From contig NZ_MNAH01000008.1 in NCBI RefSeq assembly GCF_001976065.1, positions 8 to 64,007 on the forward strand: a DNA stretch of 64,000 nucleotides, written 5' to 3'. Source of the DNA: Pseudomonas putida. Its GTDB lineage: Bacteria > Pseudomonadota > Gammaproteobacteria > Pseudomonadales > Pseudomonadaceae. Below the pieces are notes generated by a model, which did not search any database, was not told the origin of the DNA, and saw only the letters and a list, made by a program, of their open reading frames with translations. Positions 7,880 to 16,929 of this stretch are shown here, one piece after another (position 1 is the first letter of the stretch; every line of letters starts with the position of its first letter). A program made the translations under genes and the position numbers.

Positions 7880-8641
7880 CTACATGGACACTTCCACCTG
7901 GCCCGGCGCAATGATCTGAGCCTTGATGACCCGTTTGGAATTGAGGTTCTTGACTCGAATCTGTTCGCTCAGGCCACCCCCTGCCAATGCCTCGCCGGGC
8001 ATTCGCACGCTGAGCGTACCACTGCGGGCGGTAATCACCACCTGGTCGCCCTTGCGTATGACTTCCGCCTGTTCGATGTGCACCAGGCTGATGACCTGAT
8101 CATTGACCATTGGTCGGGTAAGTCGCTGGCCCACGGCCTGGTCCACGGATGTCAGGTAACCCTGGTTGAGCAGGCTGATATCGCGCTCACGCAGCATGAC
8201 GTCTTGCGGTTCGACAATGCCGGCGCGACGCAGGGGCCGGGTGGTGGTGACAACCTCGCGAAACAGGCGTACTTGAGCGGGCACGAAGACGGTCCAGGGG
8301 GATGTTCCCTCGCAGCGAACCTTGACCGTTACGCGGCCCAAAGGCTTGGCCGGACTCTCCAGGGTGGCTGTCAATTCCTTGTCGCACATCGGCATGCGCA
8401 GGCGCGGATCGAGTGGATTCACCTGGATCTCGTAGCGACCTGAGGTTTGACTGGTCGCCAGATAGTCCTCTACGGTGAATTCAAGAAAGCCCTGGGTGAC
8501 GCCGATAAGCATGTCAGGCAAGGTAACCGCGTCAGCAAGGGCAGGGCTGCCAGCGTTGAACAGGCAAACGGCCGACAGCACCCCGAGCCATTGGCGGCAT
8601 GGGGTGGTCAGACGGCGGAAAAATGTCGGTTCTGTGTTCAT
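7880..8641 (-). CDS. flgA: Flagellar basal body P-ring formation chaperone FlgA
   Basis: 253 residues from ATG 8641. A signal peptide (two Arg, then a hydrophobic stretch ending in SPALA) sends it to the periplasm, where FlgA helps assemble the FlgI P-ring. The body has the FlgA/SAF pattern: RAGIVEPQDVMLRERDIS and a C-terminal NSKRVIKAQI. Longer in-frame starts would overlap the divergent cheV and are rejected. The sigma-54 promoter upstream predicts a transcript start only a few bases before this ATG. It is the first gene of the minus-strand block; flgM, 167 bp downstream, has its own promoter. Confidence 0.92.
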   Translation of the reverse strand: MNTEPTFFRRLTTPCRQWLGVLSAVCLFNAGSPALADAVTLPDMLIGVTQGFLEFTVEDYLATSQTSGRYEIQVNPLDPRLRMPMCDKELTATLESPAKPLGRVTVKVRCEGTSPWTVFVPAQVRLFREVVTTTRPLRRAGIVEPQDVMLRERDISLLNQGYLTSVDQAVGQRLTRPMVNDQVISLVHIEQAEVIRKGDQVVITARSGTLSVRMPGEALAGGGLSEQIRVKNLNSKRVIKAQIIAPGQVEVSM

Positions 8642-8654
8642 GACAAGATAAAAA

Positions 8655-8669
8655 GCAAGCGCCGTGCCG
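8655..8669 (-). promoter_or_regulatory. Sigma-54 promoter of flgA
   Basis: On the minus strand CGGCACG, 4 bases, TTGC: GG and GC are separated by exactly 10 bases as RpoN requires. It fits the RpoN-dependent class of early flagellar genes. Confidence 0.8.
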
Positions 8670-8723
8670 TTTAGTGATGGAGGCGCGTCGCAACAACACT
8701 TAGCGTTGGCGTAGGAGTCAGGC

Positions 8724-9656
8724 ATGGCTGGTGTAATGGATTCGGTAAACCAGCGCACGCAACTGGTGGGGCAGAATCGCCTTGAGTTGCTGTTGTTCCG
8801 TCTCGACGGCCAGCAGCTGTATGGGATCAACGTGTTCAAGGTGCGGGAGGTGTTGCAATGCCCCAAGCTGACGTTGATGCCCAAGTCCAGTCCTGTCGTG
8901 TGTGGCGTGGCGAATATTCGGGGGGCAACGATTCCGATCCTTGACCTGGCGATGGCGACCGGTTCCGGTGGCTTGAAGGACAAGGGCAATCCCTTCGTGA
9001 TCATCACGGAATACAACACCAAGACCCAGGGATTCCTGGTGCGCTCGGTGGAACGCATCGTCAACATGAACTGGGAGGAGATTCATCCGCCACCCAAGGG
9101 CACGGGGCGCGATCACTACCTGACGGCGGTGACTCGGGTTGATAACCAACTGGTCGAGATCATCGACGTCGAGAAGGTGCTGGCGGAAGTGGCGCCGACG
9201 CCGGAAGCGATTTCCGCCGGTGTGATCGATGTCGAGACCCAGCACAAGGCGCTTTCCTTGCGTGTGCTGACGGTCGATGACTCGTCGGTGGCGCGCAAGC
9301 AGGTGACCCGTTGCCTGCAAACGGTCGGTGTCGAGGTGGTGGCGTTGAACGACGGCCGGCAAGCGCTGGATTACCTGCGCAAACTGGTCGACGAGGGCAA
9401 GCGCCCGGAGGAGGAGTTCCTGATGATGATTTCCGACATCGAGATGCCGGAAATGGACGGATATACCCTGACGGCTGAGATCCGCAACGACCCGCGCATG
9501 CAAAAGCTTCATATCATCCTGCATACTTCGTTGTCAGGTGTGTTCAATCAGGCGATGGTCAGGAAAGTCGGTGCCGATGACTTCCTGGCCAAATTCCGCC
9601 CTGATGACCTGGCATCCCGGGTAGTCGACCGGATCAAGGCAGCAGACATCAGCTAG
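8724..9656 (+). CDS. cheV: Chemotaxis protein CheV (CheW-receiver fusion)
   Basis: 310 residues. Residues ~15-160 form a CheW-like coupling domain; ~178-305 a receiver with the acidic pair at 184-185 and phospho-acceptor D238 (SDIEMPEMDG). CheV proteins join the chemoreceptor-CheA array and adapt it through phosphorylation. AGGAG lies eight bases before ATG 8724. It faces flgA and precedes cheR on the same strand by 46 bp, the usual pseudomonad arrangement. Confidence 0.93.
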   Translation: MAGVMDSVNQRTQLVGQNRLELLLFRLDGQQLYGINVFKVREVLQCPKLTLMPKSSPVVCGVANIRGATIPILDLAMATGSGGLKDKGNPFVIITEYNTKTQGFLVRSVERIVNMNWEEIHPPPKGTGRDHYLTAVTRVDNQLVEIIDVEKVLAEVAPTPEAISAGVIDVETQHKALSLRVLTVDDSSVARKQVTRCLQTVGVEVVALNDGRQALDYLRKLVDEGKRPEEEFLMMISDIEMPEMDGYTLTAEIRNDPRMQKLHIILHTSLSGVFNQAMVRKVGADDFLAKFRPDDLASRVVDRIKAADIS

Positions 9657-9702
9657 GGGCGTTCGGCCCCCGGCAGTCAACACGATTTTAGAGGCGGCAG
9701 CA

Positions 9703-10530
9703 TTGTCTACGGGTAATTTGGATTTCGAACAGTTCCGGGTGTTCCTGGAAAAAGCCTGTGGCATTTTGCTCGGTGAAAACAAGCAGTACCTGGTCTCCAG
9801 CCGTCTCAACAAACTGATGGAGCAGCAGGGCATCAAGTCCCTGGGTGAGCTGGTCCAGCGCATTCAGACCCAACCGCGCAGCGGGTTGCGCGAGATGGTC
9901 GTGGATGCGATGACGACCAACGAAACACTGTGGTTTCGTGATACCTATCCGTTTGAAGTCTTGAAGAACAAGGTGCTGCCCGAAGCGATCAAGGCCAGTC
10001 CCGGCCAGCGTCTGCGGATCTGGTCGGCGGCATGCTCGTCGGGTCAGGAACCGTATTCGCTGTCGATGTCCATCGATGAGTTCGAGCGGTTCAATCCCGG
10101 GCAGTTGAGAATGGGCGTGCAGATTGTGGCCACCGACCTGTCGGGCACCATGCTGAACAATTGCAAGACAGGCGAGTACGACAGCCTGGCCATCGGTCGC
10201 GGCCTGTCACCGGAGCGGCTGCAGCGTTATTTCGATCCCAAGGGGCCGGGACGCTGGGCTATCAAGGCGCCGATCAAGAGCCGCGTAGAGTTTCGCTCCT
10301 TCAACCTGCTGGACAGCTACGCGAGCCTTGGCAAGTTCGACATCGTGTTCTGTCGCAACGTGCTGATCTACTTCTCCGCCGAGGTGAAGAAGGACATCCT
10401 GTTGCGCATTCACAGCACTTTGAAGCCGGGCGGTTATCTGTTTCTCGGTGCTTCCGAAGCGTTGAACGGATTGCCGGATCATTACCAGATGGTCCAGTGC
10501 AGCCCGGGGATTATTTACCAGGCGAAATGA
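9703..10530 (+). CDS. cheR: Chemoreceptor glutamate methyltransferase CheR
   Basis: 275 residues, the usual CheR length. The N-terminal helical domain (1-~75) precedes the SAM-dependent methyltransferase fold: RIWSAACSSGQEPYSL is the SAM loop, CRNVLIYF the second hallmark, and YLFLGASE lies near the end. It methylates glutamates of chemoreceptors during adaptation. The start is TTG 9703 with GAGG eight bases upstream; no ATG near gives a full N-terminus. A terminator follows, so it likely forms a unit with cheV. Confidence 0.93.
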   Translation: MSTGNLDFEQFRVFLEKACGILLGENKQYLVSSRLNKLMEQQGIKSLGELVQRIQTQPRSGLREMVVDAMTTNETLWFRDTYPFEVLKNKVLPEAIKASPGQRLRIWSAACSSGQEPYSLSMSIDEFERFNPGQLRMGVQIVATDLSGTMLNNCKTGEYDSLAIGRGLSPERLQRYFDPKGPGRWAIKAPIKSRVEFRSFNLLDSYASLGKFDIVFCRNVLIYFSAEVKKDILLRIHSTLKPGGYLFLGASEALNGLPDHYQMVQCSPGIIYQAK

Positions 10531-10546
10531 TTTTATTGGTGTATGG

Positions 10547-10578
10547 AAAACGGGAGTCCTAAGGGGCTCCCGTTTTTT
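10547..10578 (+). terminator. Terminator of cheV-cheR
   Basis: AAAACGGGAG pairs with CTCCCGTTTT across a 10-base loop, followed by T residues, 17 bases after the cheR stop. Confidence 0.88.
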
Positions 10579-10610
10579 ATGCCTGATGATTTCTGCCGGT
10601 AGCGCTTGCC

Positions 10611-10707
10611 CCTTGTGGGAGCTGGCTTGCCCGCGAAGACGTGGTGTCAGCCGACATCTAAATTGCTGACACACCGCTTTCGCTAGCAAGCCAGCTCCTA
10701 CAGGGGC
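10611..10707. repeat. REP pair (REPIN) between cheR and flgB
   Basis: Two REP arms in opposite orientation: TTGTGGGAGCTGGCTTGCCC region at 10614-10640 and its near complement AGCAAGCCAGCTCCTACAGG at 10685-10704, with ~40 bases between. This is the commonest short repeat of fluorescent pseudomonads and non-coding. Confidence 0.85.
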
Positions 10708-10736
10708 GGCAGTGTCCTTTCGACCGTGCCAAGCGG

Positions 10737-10778
10737 CAGAAAAGCGGCAGCCAGCGGAAACCGGTTGCCGCTTTTCTG
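10737..10778. repeat. 13-bp inverted repeat upstream of flgB promoter
   Basis: CAGAAAAGCGGCA at 10737-10749 and TGCCGCTTTTCTG at 10766-10778 are exact complements with a 16-base centre. It lies ~55-95 bp upstream of the sigma-54 promoter, the range where enhancer-binding proteins act, but it may equally be a transcript hairpin or repeat. Confidence 0.5.
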
Positions 10779-10833
10779 TCGTTGCCGCAGGGGCCGGTGC
10801 CCGCAAAGCCCCGGTTTACGGGGTTTTCTTAAT

Positions 10834-10849
10834 TGGCATGACGCTTGCT
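10834..10849 (+). promoter_or_regulatory. Sigma-54 promoter of flgBCDE
   Basis: TGGCATG, 4 bases, TTGCT. GG (10835-10836) and GC (10847-10848) are spaced by exactly 10 bases. It lies 44 bp upstream of the flgB start. Confidence 0.88.
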
Positions 10850-10892
10850 ATGTCCATCCTACGAAAAATCAGGCACCCGAAGGTTTCCCGAC

Positions 10893-11300
10893 ATGAGCAT
10901 CAGCTTCGATAAAGCGCTCGGTATTCACGAAAAGGCACTGGGCTTCCGCGCCCAGCGTGCCGAAGTCCTGGCCAACAACATTGCCAACGCCGACACCCCG
11001 AACTACAAGGCGCGGGACCTGGAGTTCTCGAAAGTGCTCGAGGCGCAGAACGACAAAGCCAAGAACGGCACCTTCGCCTTGAACATGACCAACAGCCGTC
11101 ATATCGAAGCCCAGGGCCTGGGCAATGGCGACGAGTCGCTGATGTACCGCACGCCGATGCAACCGTCGATCGACCAGAACACCGTGGACGCTCAGTTGGA
11201 ACAGTCGAACTACGCGGAAAACTCGGTCAATTTCCAGGCTAGCTTCACCCTGCTCAACAGCAAATTCAAAGGGCTGGTGTCAGCCCTGCGCGGAGAGTAA
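10893..11300 (+). CDS. flgB: Flagellar basal body rod protein FlgB
   Basis: 135 residues from ATG 10893. The N-terminal rod motif (ALGIHEKALGFRAQRAEVLA, then NNIANADTPNYKARD) is diagnostic of the FlgB proximal rod subunit, exported by the flagellar type III system. It is the first gene of flgBCDE, behind a sigma-54 promoter, and flgC follows after 3 bp. Confidence 0.95.
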   Translation: MSISFDKALGIHEKALGFRAQRAEVLANNIANADTPNYKARDLEFSKVLEAQNDKAKNGTFALNMTNSRHIEAQGLGNGDESLMYRTPMQPSIDQNTVDAQLEQSNYAENSVNFQASFTLLNSKFKGLVSALRGE

Positions 11301-11303
11301 TTC

Positions 11304-11747
11304 ATGTCCCTGTCCAGTGTTTTCAACATTGCCGGTAGCGGCATGAGTGCCCAGACCACGCGCTTGAACACCGTGGCCTCGAACATCGCCAACGCCGAGA
11401 CTGTCTCGTCGAGCATCGACCAGACTTACCGTGCACGTCATCCGGTGTTCGCCACCATGTTCCAGGGAGGCCAGGCCGGTGGCAGCGATTCGCTGTTCCA
11501 GAATCAGGACGCGGCCGGTCAAGGCGTACAGGTGCTGGGCGTGGTCGAGGACCAAAGCAACCTTGAGGCACGCTACGAGCCGAACCATCCGGCTGCCGAC
11601 GCCAAGGGCTATGTGTACTACCCGAACGTCAACGTGGTGGAAGAAATGGCGGACATGATTTCTGCGAGCCGTTCATTCCAGACCAACGCCGAAATGATGA
11701 ATACCGCCAAGACCATGATGCAGAAGGTCCTGACCCTCGGTCAGTGA
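11304..11747 (+). CDS. flgC: Flagellar basal body rod protein FlgC
   Basis: 147 residues. The N-terminal FNIAGSGMSAQTTRLNTVAS plus NIANAET is the rod/hook family signature, and the C-terminal NVNVVEEMADMISASRSFQ segment matches FlgC. It forms the proximal rod with FlgB and FlgF. It lies 3 bp after flgB and 15 bp before flgD. Confidence 0.95.
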   Translation: MSLSSVFNIAGSGMSAQTTRLNTVASNIANAETVSSSIDQTYRARHPVFATMFQGGQAGGSDSLFQNQDAAGQGVQVLGVVEDQSNLEARYEPNHPAADAKGYVYYPNVNVVEEMADMISASRSFQTNAEMMNTAKTMMQKVLTLGQ

Positions 11748-11762
11748 TAAGGGGCGACTCAG

Positions 11763-12485
11763 ATGAGTGTTACCGATACCACCAGTGGCTTGAGCCTCAA
11801 CGACATCCTGGCGAACTCGTCGATCAAGACCAATACCAATGCCGATAGCCTGGCATCGGCGGCGGGTAGTGCCACGGGCAAAAAGGCCTTGGGCAAGGAC
11901 GCGTTCCTGCAGTTGCTGGTCACCCAACTGAAAAACCAGAACCCGCTGGAGCCTCAGGGCAACGGCGAGTTCGTGGCGCAGCTGGCGCAGTTCAGCAGCC
12001 TGGAAGGCATCACCACGCTCAACGATACCGTGTCCGGCATCGCCGGCAACTACAACTCGTCTCAGGCGTTGCAGGCTTCGTCACTGGTCGGGCGCTCAGT
12101 CATTGCGCCGGGCGACAAGTCCGTGGTCGATACCACGAAGGGTATGACCGGTTCGGTTGTGATACCGCAGTCGGTGGCTGAAGTGGCGGTGAAAATCACC
12201 GACAAGGATGGCAAGACTGTCCGCACCATCAAGCTGGATGATCAGCCAGCCGGCACCAGCAGCTTTACCTGGGATGGCAAGGACGATGCCGGTACGGTCG
12301 TCGAATCGGGGACGTATACCTTCGCGGCGAACACCACCATCGATGACAAGGGCGTGGCACTGGTCACCAACCTGCCGGCAACGGTCAACAGCGTGACCAT
12401 CAGCCAGACCGGCGGTGAGTTGATGCTCAATCTGGCCGGGCTCGGCAGTGTCGCCCTGTCCAAAGTGCAAACCATTGGTATATAG
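11763..12485 (+). CDS. flgD: Flagellar hook cap / assembly protein FlgD
   Basis: 240 residues. The N-terminal region has the FlgD signature LGKDAFLQLLVTQLKNQNPL (~40-60) and EFVAQLAQFSSLEG; the C-terminal half carries the FLIG-like/Tudor region with FTWDGKDDAG. FlgD caps the growing hook and directs FlgE polymerisation. It sits between flgC and flgE in the same operon. Confidence 0.95.
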   Translation: MSVTDTTSGLSLNDILANSSIKTNTNADSLASAAGSATGKKALGKDAFLQLLVTQLKNQNPLEPQGNGEFVAQLAQFSSLEGITTLNDTVSGIAGNYNSSQALQASSLVGRSVIAPGDKSVVDTTKGMTGSVVIPQSVAEVAVKITDKDGKTVRTIKLDDQPAGTSSFTWDGKDDAGTVVESGTYTFAANTTIDDKGVALVTNLPATVNSVTISQTGGELMLNLAGLGSVALSKVQTIGI

Positions 12486-12516
12486 AGCCGGCTAACGCGG
12501 CACAAAGGAGTGGATC

Positions 12517-13866
12517 ATGTCTTTTAACATCGGCCTTAGCGGTCTCTATGCCGCCAACAAGCAACTGGACGTCACCGGCAACAACATCGCCAACGTTGCG
12601 ACCACCGGCTTCAAATCGTCCCGCGCAGAATTCGAAGACGTGTACTCGGCGTCCAAGCTGGGCACGGGCAGCAAGGTTACGGGTAGCGGCGTGCGCCTGG
12701 CTAACGTTTCGCAACAATTTACCCAGGGCGATATCAGCGCCACCGGTAACGTGCTGGACATGGGCATCAATGGCTCGGGCTTCTTCGTATTGAACAACAG
12801 CGGCTCGCTGTCCTACACCCGTGCCGGTACGTTCAAGGTCGACAAGGAAGGCTACGTTACCAACAGCGACGGTACTGCGCGGCTGCAAGGCTACGGTGTG
12901 GATGCCAATGGCAAGATCGTCAATGGCGTATTGACCGACCTGCGCATCGACACGTCTAACCTGGCGCCGAAATCCACCACCACGGTATCGTCGACGATCA
13001 ACCTGAACTCCACGGCTGCGGTGATCGATCAGACAGTGGCGGTCAACAAGTTCGACCCGAGCAAGGCGGAAACTTACACCAAGAAGTTCACCACGCCGGT
13101 TTTTGACACCCAAGGCAACCAGCACACCATGGATCAGTACATGGTCAAGACCGGGCCGAACACCTGGGATACCTACACCCTGATCGATGATCGCAACCCG
13201 GACGGTAGCGATCCGACGGACGTTGCAACACCGCCAATTGCTTCGACCATGACCTTCGACACATCGGGCAAGTTGGTATCGGTCAGCACGCCGGTGCCAC
13301 CCACAGTGCCGCCGACCGTTCCAACGCCTGCGCCAGTGATCGGTAATGAGCTGAAAATTACCAACTGGACCCCGGGTACAGTCAAGGATGGTGTCTGGAC
13401 ATCCAATGGTGCAGCCGCAGATCCGGACGGCCTGACCATTGCCATGGGCAACACGACTCAGTTCAACGCCGACACCGCACGCTCCATTCCCGCGCAGAAC
13501 GGTTACGCCACAGGTCAGATCACCAACCTGACCATCGACGGCAGCGGTGTGCTGTTGGCCAACTTCAGCAACTACCAGACCAAGCCTATTGGCCAGCTGG
13601 CATTGGCCAGCTTTACCAACGAACAAGGTCTGCAGCCTGTCGGCGGTACCAGCTGGAAAGAAACCTACGCCTCGGGCATCCCGGGTTACGACGCGCCGGA
13701 AACCGGCTCTCTGGGGACGATCCGTTCCAACTCCCTGGAAGAGTCCAACGTCAACGTGACCAATGAACTGGTTGACCTGATCAAGGCGCAGAGCAACTAC
13801 CAGGCGAACGCCAAGACCATCTCTACCCAGAGCACCATCATGCAGACCATCATTCAGATGGCCTGA
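12517..13866 (+). CDS. flgE: Flagellar hook protein FlgE
   Basis: 449 residues. The N-terminus (NIGLSGLYAANKQLDVTGNN, then IANVATTGFKSSRAEF) and C-terminus (SNVNVTNELVDLIKAQSNYQ) form the conserved hook core helices; the middle is the variable surface region, with a Pro/Val-rich linker near residues 255-275. AAAGGAG precedes the ATG. It is the last gene of this operon: a strong terminator follows and flgF is not next, although the core rod and ring genes flgF-L often continue the cluster in other pseudomonads. Confidence 0.95.
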   Translation: MSFNIGLSGLYAANKQLDVTGNNIANVATTGFKSSRAEFEDVYSASKLGTGSKVTGSGVRLANVSQQFTQGDISATGNVLDMGINGSGFFVLNNSGSLSYTRAGTFKVDKEGYVTNSDGTARLQGYGVDANGKIVNGVLTDLRIDTSNLAPKSTTTVSSTINLNSTAAVIDQTVAVNKFDPSKAETYTKKFTTPVFDTQGNQHTMDQYMVKTGPNTWDTYTLIDDRNPDGSDPTDVATPPIASTMTFDTSGKLVSVSTPVPPTVPPTVPTPAPVIGNELKITNWTPGTVKDGVWTSNGAAADPDGLTIAMGNTTQFNADTARSIPAQNGYATGQITNLTIDGSGVLLANFSNYQTKPIGQLALASFTNEQGLQPVGGTSWKETYASGIPGYDAPETGSLGTIRSNSLEESNVNVTNELVDLIKAQSNYQANAKTISTQSTIMQTIIQMA

Positions 13867-13895
13867 TGCGGGCTGGTTGAAAGCGCTGTACAAGG

Positions 13896-13922
13896 AGCCC
13901 CTCGCCAGAGGGGCTTTTTTTT
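13896..13922 (+). terminator. Terminator of flgBCDE
   Basis: AGCCCCTC pairs with GAGGGGCT around a GCCA loop, followed by eight T residues. Confidence 0.93.
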
Positions 13923-13932
13923 AGATCAAAAG

Positions 13933-13968
13933 AAAACCCCCGACAAGCCAGGGGCCTGTCGGGGGTTT
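13933..13968 (-). terminator. Terminator of nrdA
   Basis: CCCCCGACA and TGTCGGGGG form a stem around an 11-base loop; on the minus strand it ends GGGGGTTTTC, 18 bases after the nrdA stop. Confidence 0.88.
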
Positions 13969-13985
13969 GCTGTTAGCGGCTCAGC

Positions 13986-16880
13986 TTATTGGCAAGCTTC
14001 GCAATCCGGCTCGTCGATGGCGCAAGCCTTCGGCACTGGAGCAGGACCTGCCGGAGCGGCCAGGACCGAATCGTCACCGTGGTTGCCGCCGCTGGAAACA
14101 GCGTTCAGCTTACCGGTGTTGATGGTCGACTTCTCGGTGCTGGTCGCAGCCAGGGCACGGAGGTAGTAAGTGGTTTTCAGACCACGGTACCAGGCCATGC
14201 GGTAGGTCACGTCCAGCTTCTTGCCCGAAGCGCCGGCGATGTACAGGTTCAGCGACTGGGCCTGGTCGATCCACTTCTGACGACGGCTGGCCGCGTCGAC
14301 GATCCACTTGGTGTCCACTTCGAACGCGGTCGCATAGAGCTCCTTGAGTTCTTGCGGGATGCGCTCGATCTGCTGCACCGAACCGTCGTAGTACTTCAGG
14401 TCGTTGATCATGACCGAGTCCCACAGGCCGCGAGCCTTGAGGTCGCGAACCAGGTACGGGTTGATCACGGTGAATTCGCCCGACAGGTTCGATTTCACAT
14501 ACAGGTTCTGGTAGGTCGGTTCGATCGACTGCGAAACGCCAGTGATGTTGGCGATGGTCGCGGTCGGTGCGATGGCCATGATGTTCGAGTTACGGATACC
14601 TTTCTGTACACGGGCGCGAACCGGTGCCCAGTCCAGGGATTCCTTCAGGTCGACATCGATGTACTTCTGGCCACGCTGCTCGATCAGGATCTGTTGCGAA
14701 TCCAGCGGCAGGATGCCCTTGGACCACAGCGAGCCCTGGAACGTCTCGTAGGCGCCACGCTCGTCTGCCAGGTCGCAGGAGGCCTGGATCGCGTAGTAGC
14801 TGACCGCTTCCATCGACTTGTCGGCGAACTCGACGGCAGCGTCGGAACCGTAAGGGATGTGCTGCAGGTACAGCGCGTCCTGGAAGCCCATGATGCCCAA
14901 GCCGACCGGACGGTGCTTGAAGTTGGAGTTCTTCGCTTGCGGCACCGAGTAGTAGTTGATGTCGATCACGTTATCGAGCATGCGCACGGCGGTGTTCACG
15001 GTGCGTTGCAGCTTGGCGGTGTCGAGCTTGCCGCCGACGATGTGGTTCGGCAGGTTGATCGAGCCCAGGTTGCAAACGGCGATCTCGTCCTTGTTGGTGT
15101 TCAAGGTGATCTCGGTGCACAGGTTCGAGCTGTGGACCACGCCGACGTGCTGCTGCGGGCTGCGCAGGTTGCACGGGTCCTTGAAGGTCAGCCATGGGTG
15201 GCCGGTTTCAAACAGCATGGACAGCATCTTGCGCCACAGGTCTTTGGCCTGGATGGTCTTGAACAGCTTGACCTTGCCCGGGTACTCGGTCAGGGCTTCG
15301 TAGTACTCGTAGCGCTCTTCGAAGGCCTTGCCGGTCAGGTCGTGCAGGTCCGGTACTTCGGACGGCGAGAACAGGGTCCACTTGCCGTCATCGAAGACAC
15401 GCTTCATGAACAGGTCAGGGATCCAGTTGGCAGTGTTCATGTCGTGGGTACGACGACGGTCGTCACCGGTGTTCTTGCGCAGCTCGATGAACTCTTCGAT
15501 GTCCATGTGCCAGGTTTCCAGGTAGGCACACACGGCGCCTTTGCGCTTGCCACCCTGGTTAACGGCAACGGCAGTGTCGTTCACGACTTTCAGGAACGGT
15601 ACGACGCCCTGGGACTTGCCGTTGGTGCCCTTGATGTACGAACCCAGCGCACGAACCGGGGTCCAGTCGTTGCCCAGGCCGCCAGCGAATTTCGACAGCA
15701 TGGCGTTGTCGTGGATCGCGTGGTAGATGCCCGACAGGTCATCCGGCACGGTGGTCAGGTAGCAGCTCGACAGCTGTGGACGCAGGGTACCGGCGTTGAA
15801 CAGGGTCGGGGTCGAGGACATGTAGTCGAAGGACGACAACAGGTTGTAGAACTCGATCGCACGATCTTCTTTCTGTTTTTCTTCGATCGCCAGGCCCATG
15901 GCCACGCGCATGAAGAAAATTTGTGGCAGTTCGAAGCGAATACCATCCTTGTGGATGAAGTAACGGTCGTACAGGGTTTGCAGACCCAGGTAGGTGAACT
16001 GCTGGTCACGCTCGTGGTTGATCGCCTTGCCGAGTTTTTCCAGGTCGAAGTCGGCCAGGACCGGGTTCAGCAATTCGAATTCGATACCCTTGGCGATGTA
16101 GGCAGGCAGGGCCTTGGCGTACAGGTCGACCATCTCGTGGTGGGTCGCGCTCTCGGCGACACCAAGGAAGCCCAGGCCTTCGGCACGCAGGGTGTCCATC
16201 AGCAGGCGGGCGGTCACGAAGGAGTAGTTCGGCTCACGCTCGACCAAGGTACGGGCGGTCATCACCAGGGCGGTGTTGACGTCGGTCAGGGCCACGCCGT
16301 CGTACAGGTTCTTCAGGGTTTCGCGCTGGATCAGGTCGCCGTCGACTTCTTCCAGGCCTTCGCACGCTTCGGTGACGATGGTGTTCAGGCGGCCCATGTC
16401 CAGCGGCGCGAGGCTGCCGTCGGCGCGGGTGATGCGGATCGACGGGTGAGCGTCGACCGCTTGCTCGGCCGGAGCGTGGGCAGCGCGTTCTTTCGAACGA
16501 CCGTCACGGTAGATCACGTAGTCGCGGGCCACTTTCTGCTCGCCGGCACGCATCAGGGCCAGTTCGACCTGGTCCTGGATTTCTTCGATGTGGATGGTGC
16601 CGCCCGATGGCATGCGACGCTTGAAAGTGGCAGTGACCTGTTCGGTCAGGCGCGCCACGGTGTCGTGGATGCGCGACGAAGCGGCAGCAGTGCCGCCCTC
16701 AACTGCGAGAAACGCTTTGGTGATGGCGACGGTGATCTTGTCATCGGTATAAGGAACGACAGTGCCGTTACGCTTGATCACGCGCAGCTGACCAGGCGCG
16801 GTGGCGGACAGATCCGAATTCGAATCAGCAGCCTGCGGCAAGGTGCCCTGCGGGTTCTCGCGAGTTGTGTCGGTTTGCAT
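13986..16880 (-). CDS. nrdA: Ribonucleoside-diphosphate reductase, class Ia alpha subunit
   Basis: 964 residues from ATG 16880, which has GGAG upstream; the extra ORF extension is rejected. Two ATP-cone domains lie at ~35-125 (RVIKRNGTVVPY) and ~145-235 (RITRADGSLAPLDM), the doubled arrangement known for P. aeruginosa NrdA. The catalytic barrel has SSCYL (active-site Cys), NLCTEI (Cys and Glu) and the C-terminal redox pair in CEACQ. It reduces NDPs to dNDPs in the cytoplasm with the NrdB radical subunit. nrdB is not adjacent: flgE lies downstream, convergent. The upstream region carries DnaA boxes. Confidence 0.96.
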   Translation of the reverse strand: MQTDTTRENPQGTLPQAADSNSDLSATAPGQLRVIKRNGTVVPYTDDKITVAITKAFLAVEGGTAAASSRIHDTVARLTEQVTATFKRRMPSGGTIHIEEIQDQVELALMRAGEQKVARDYVIYRDGRSKERAAHAPAEQAVDAHPSIRITRADGSLAPLDMGRLNTIVTEACEGLEEVDGDLIQRETLKNLYDGVALTDVNTALVMTARTLVEREPNYSFVTARLLMDTLRAEGLGFLGVAESATHHEMVDLYAKALPAYIAKGIEFELLNPVLADFDLEKLGKAINHERDQQFTYLGLQTLYDRYFIHKDGIRFELPQIFFMRVAMGLAIEEKQKEDRAIEFYNLLSSFDYMSSTPTLFNAGTLRPQLSSCYLTTVPDDLSGIYHAIHDNAMLSKFAGGLGNDWTPVRALGSYIKGTNGKSQGVVPFLKVVNDTAVAVNQGGKRKGAVCAYLETWHMDIEEFIELRKNTGDDRRRTHDMNTANWIPDLFMKRVFDDGKWTLFSPSEVPDLHDLTGKAFEERYEYYEALTEYPGKVKLFKTIQAKDLWRKMLSMLFETGHPWLTFKDPCNLRSPQQHVGVVHSSNLCTEITLNTNKDEIAVCNLGSINLPNHIVGGKLDTAKLQRTVNTAVRMLDNVIDINYYSVPQAKNSNFKHRPVGLGIMGFQDALYLQHIPYGSDAAVEFADKSMEAVSYYAIQASCDLADERGAYETFQGSLWSKGILPLDSQQILIEQRGQKYIDVDLKESLDWAPVRARVQKGIRNSNIMAIAPTATIANITGVSQSIEPTYQNLYVKSNLSGEFTVINPYLVRDLKARGLWDSVMINDLKYYDGSVQQIERIPQELKELYATAFEVDTKWIVDAASRRQKWIDQAQSLNLYIAGASGKKLDVTYRMAWYRGLKTTYYLRALAATSTEKSTINTGKLNAVSSGGNHGDDSVLAAPAGPAPVPKACAIDEPDCEACQ

Positions 16881-16910
16881 GGGGGGTCTCCACATTCTCT
16901 ATGTTTGTTT

Positions 16911-16929
16911 GGGCACCATCACGGTGCCC
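16911..16929 (-). other. Leader hairpin upstream of nrdA
   Basis: GGGCACC and GGTGCCC form a perfect 7-bp stem around ATCAC, ~30 bases before the nrdA start. There is no T-run, so it is not a terminator. Confidence 0.5.

Noticed and set aside
8642..9067. N-terminal extension of flgA
   Set aside because: It would overlap the divergent cheV by over 340 bp and bypass the signal peptide and the sigma-54 promoter.
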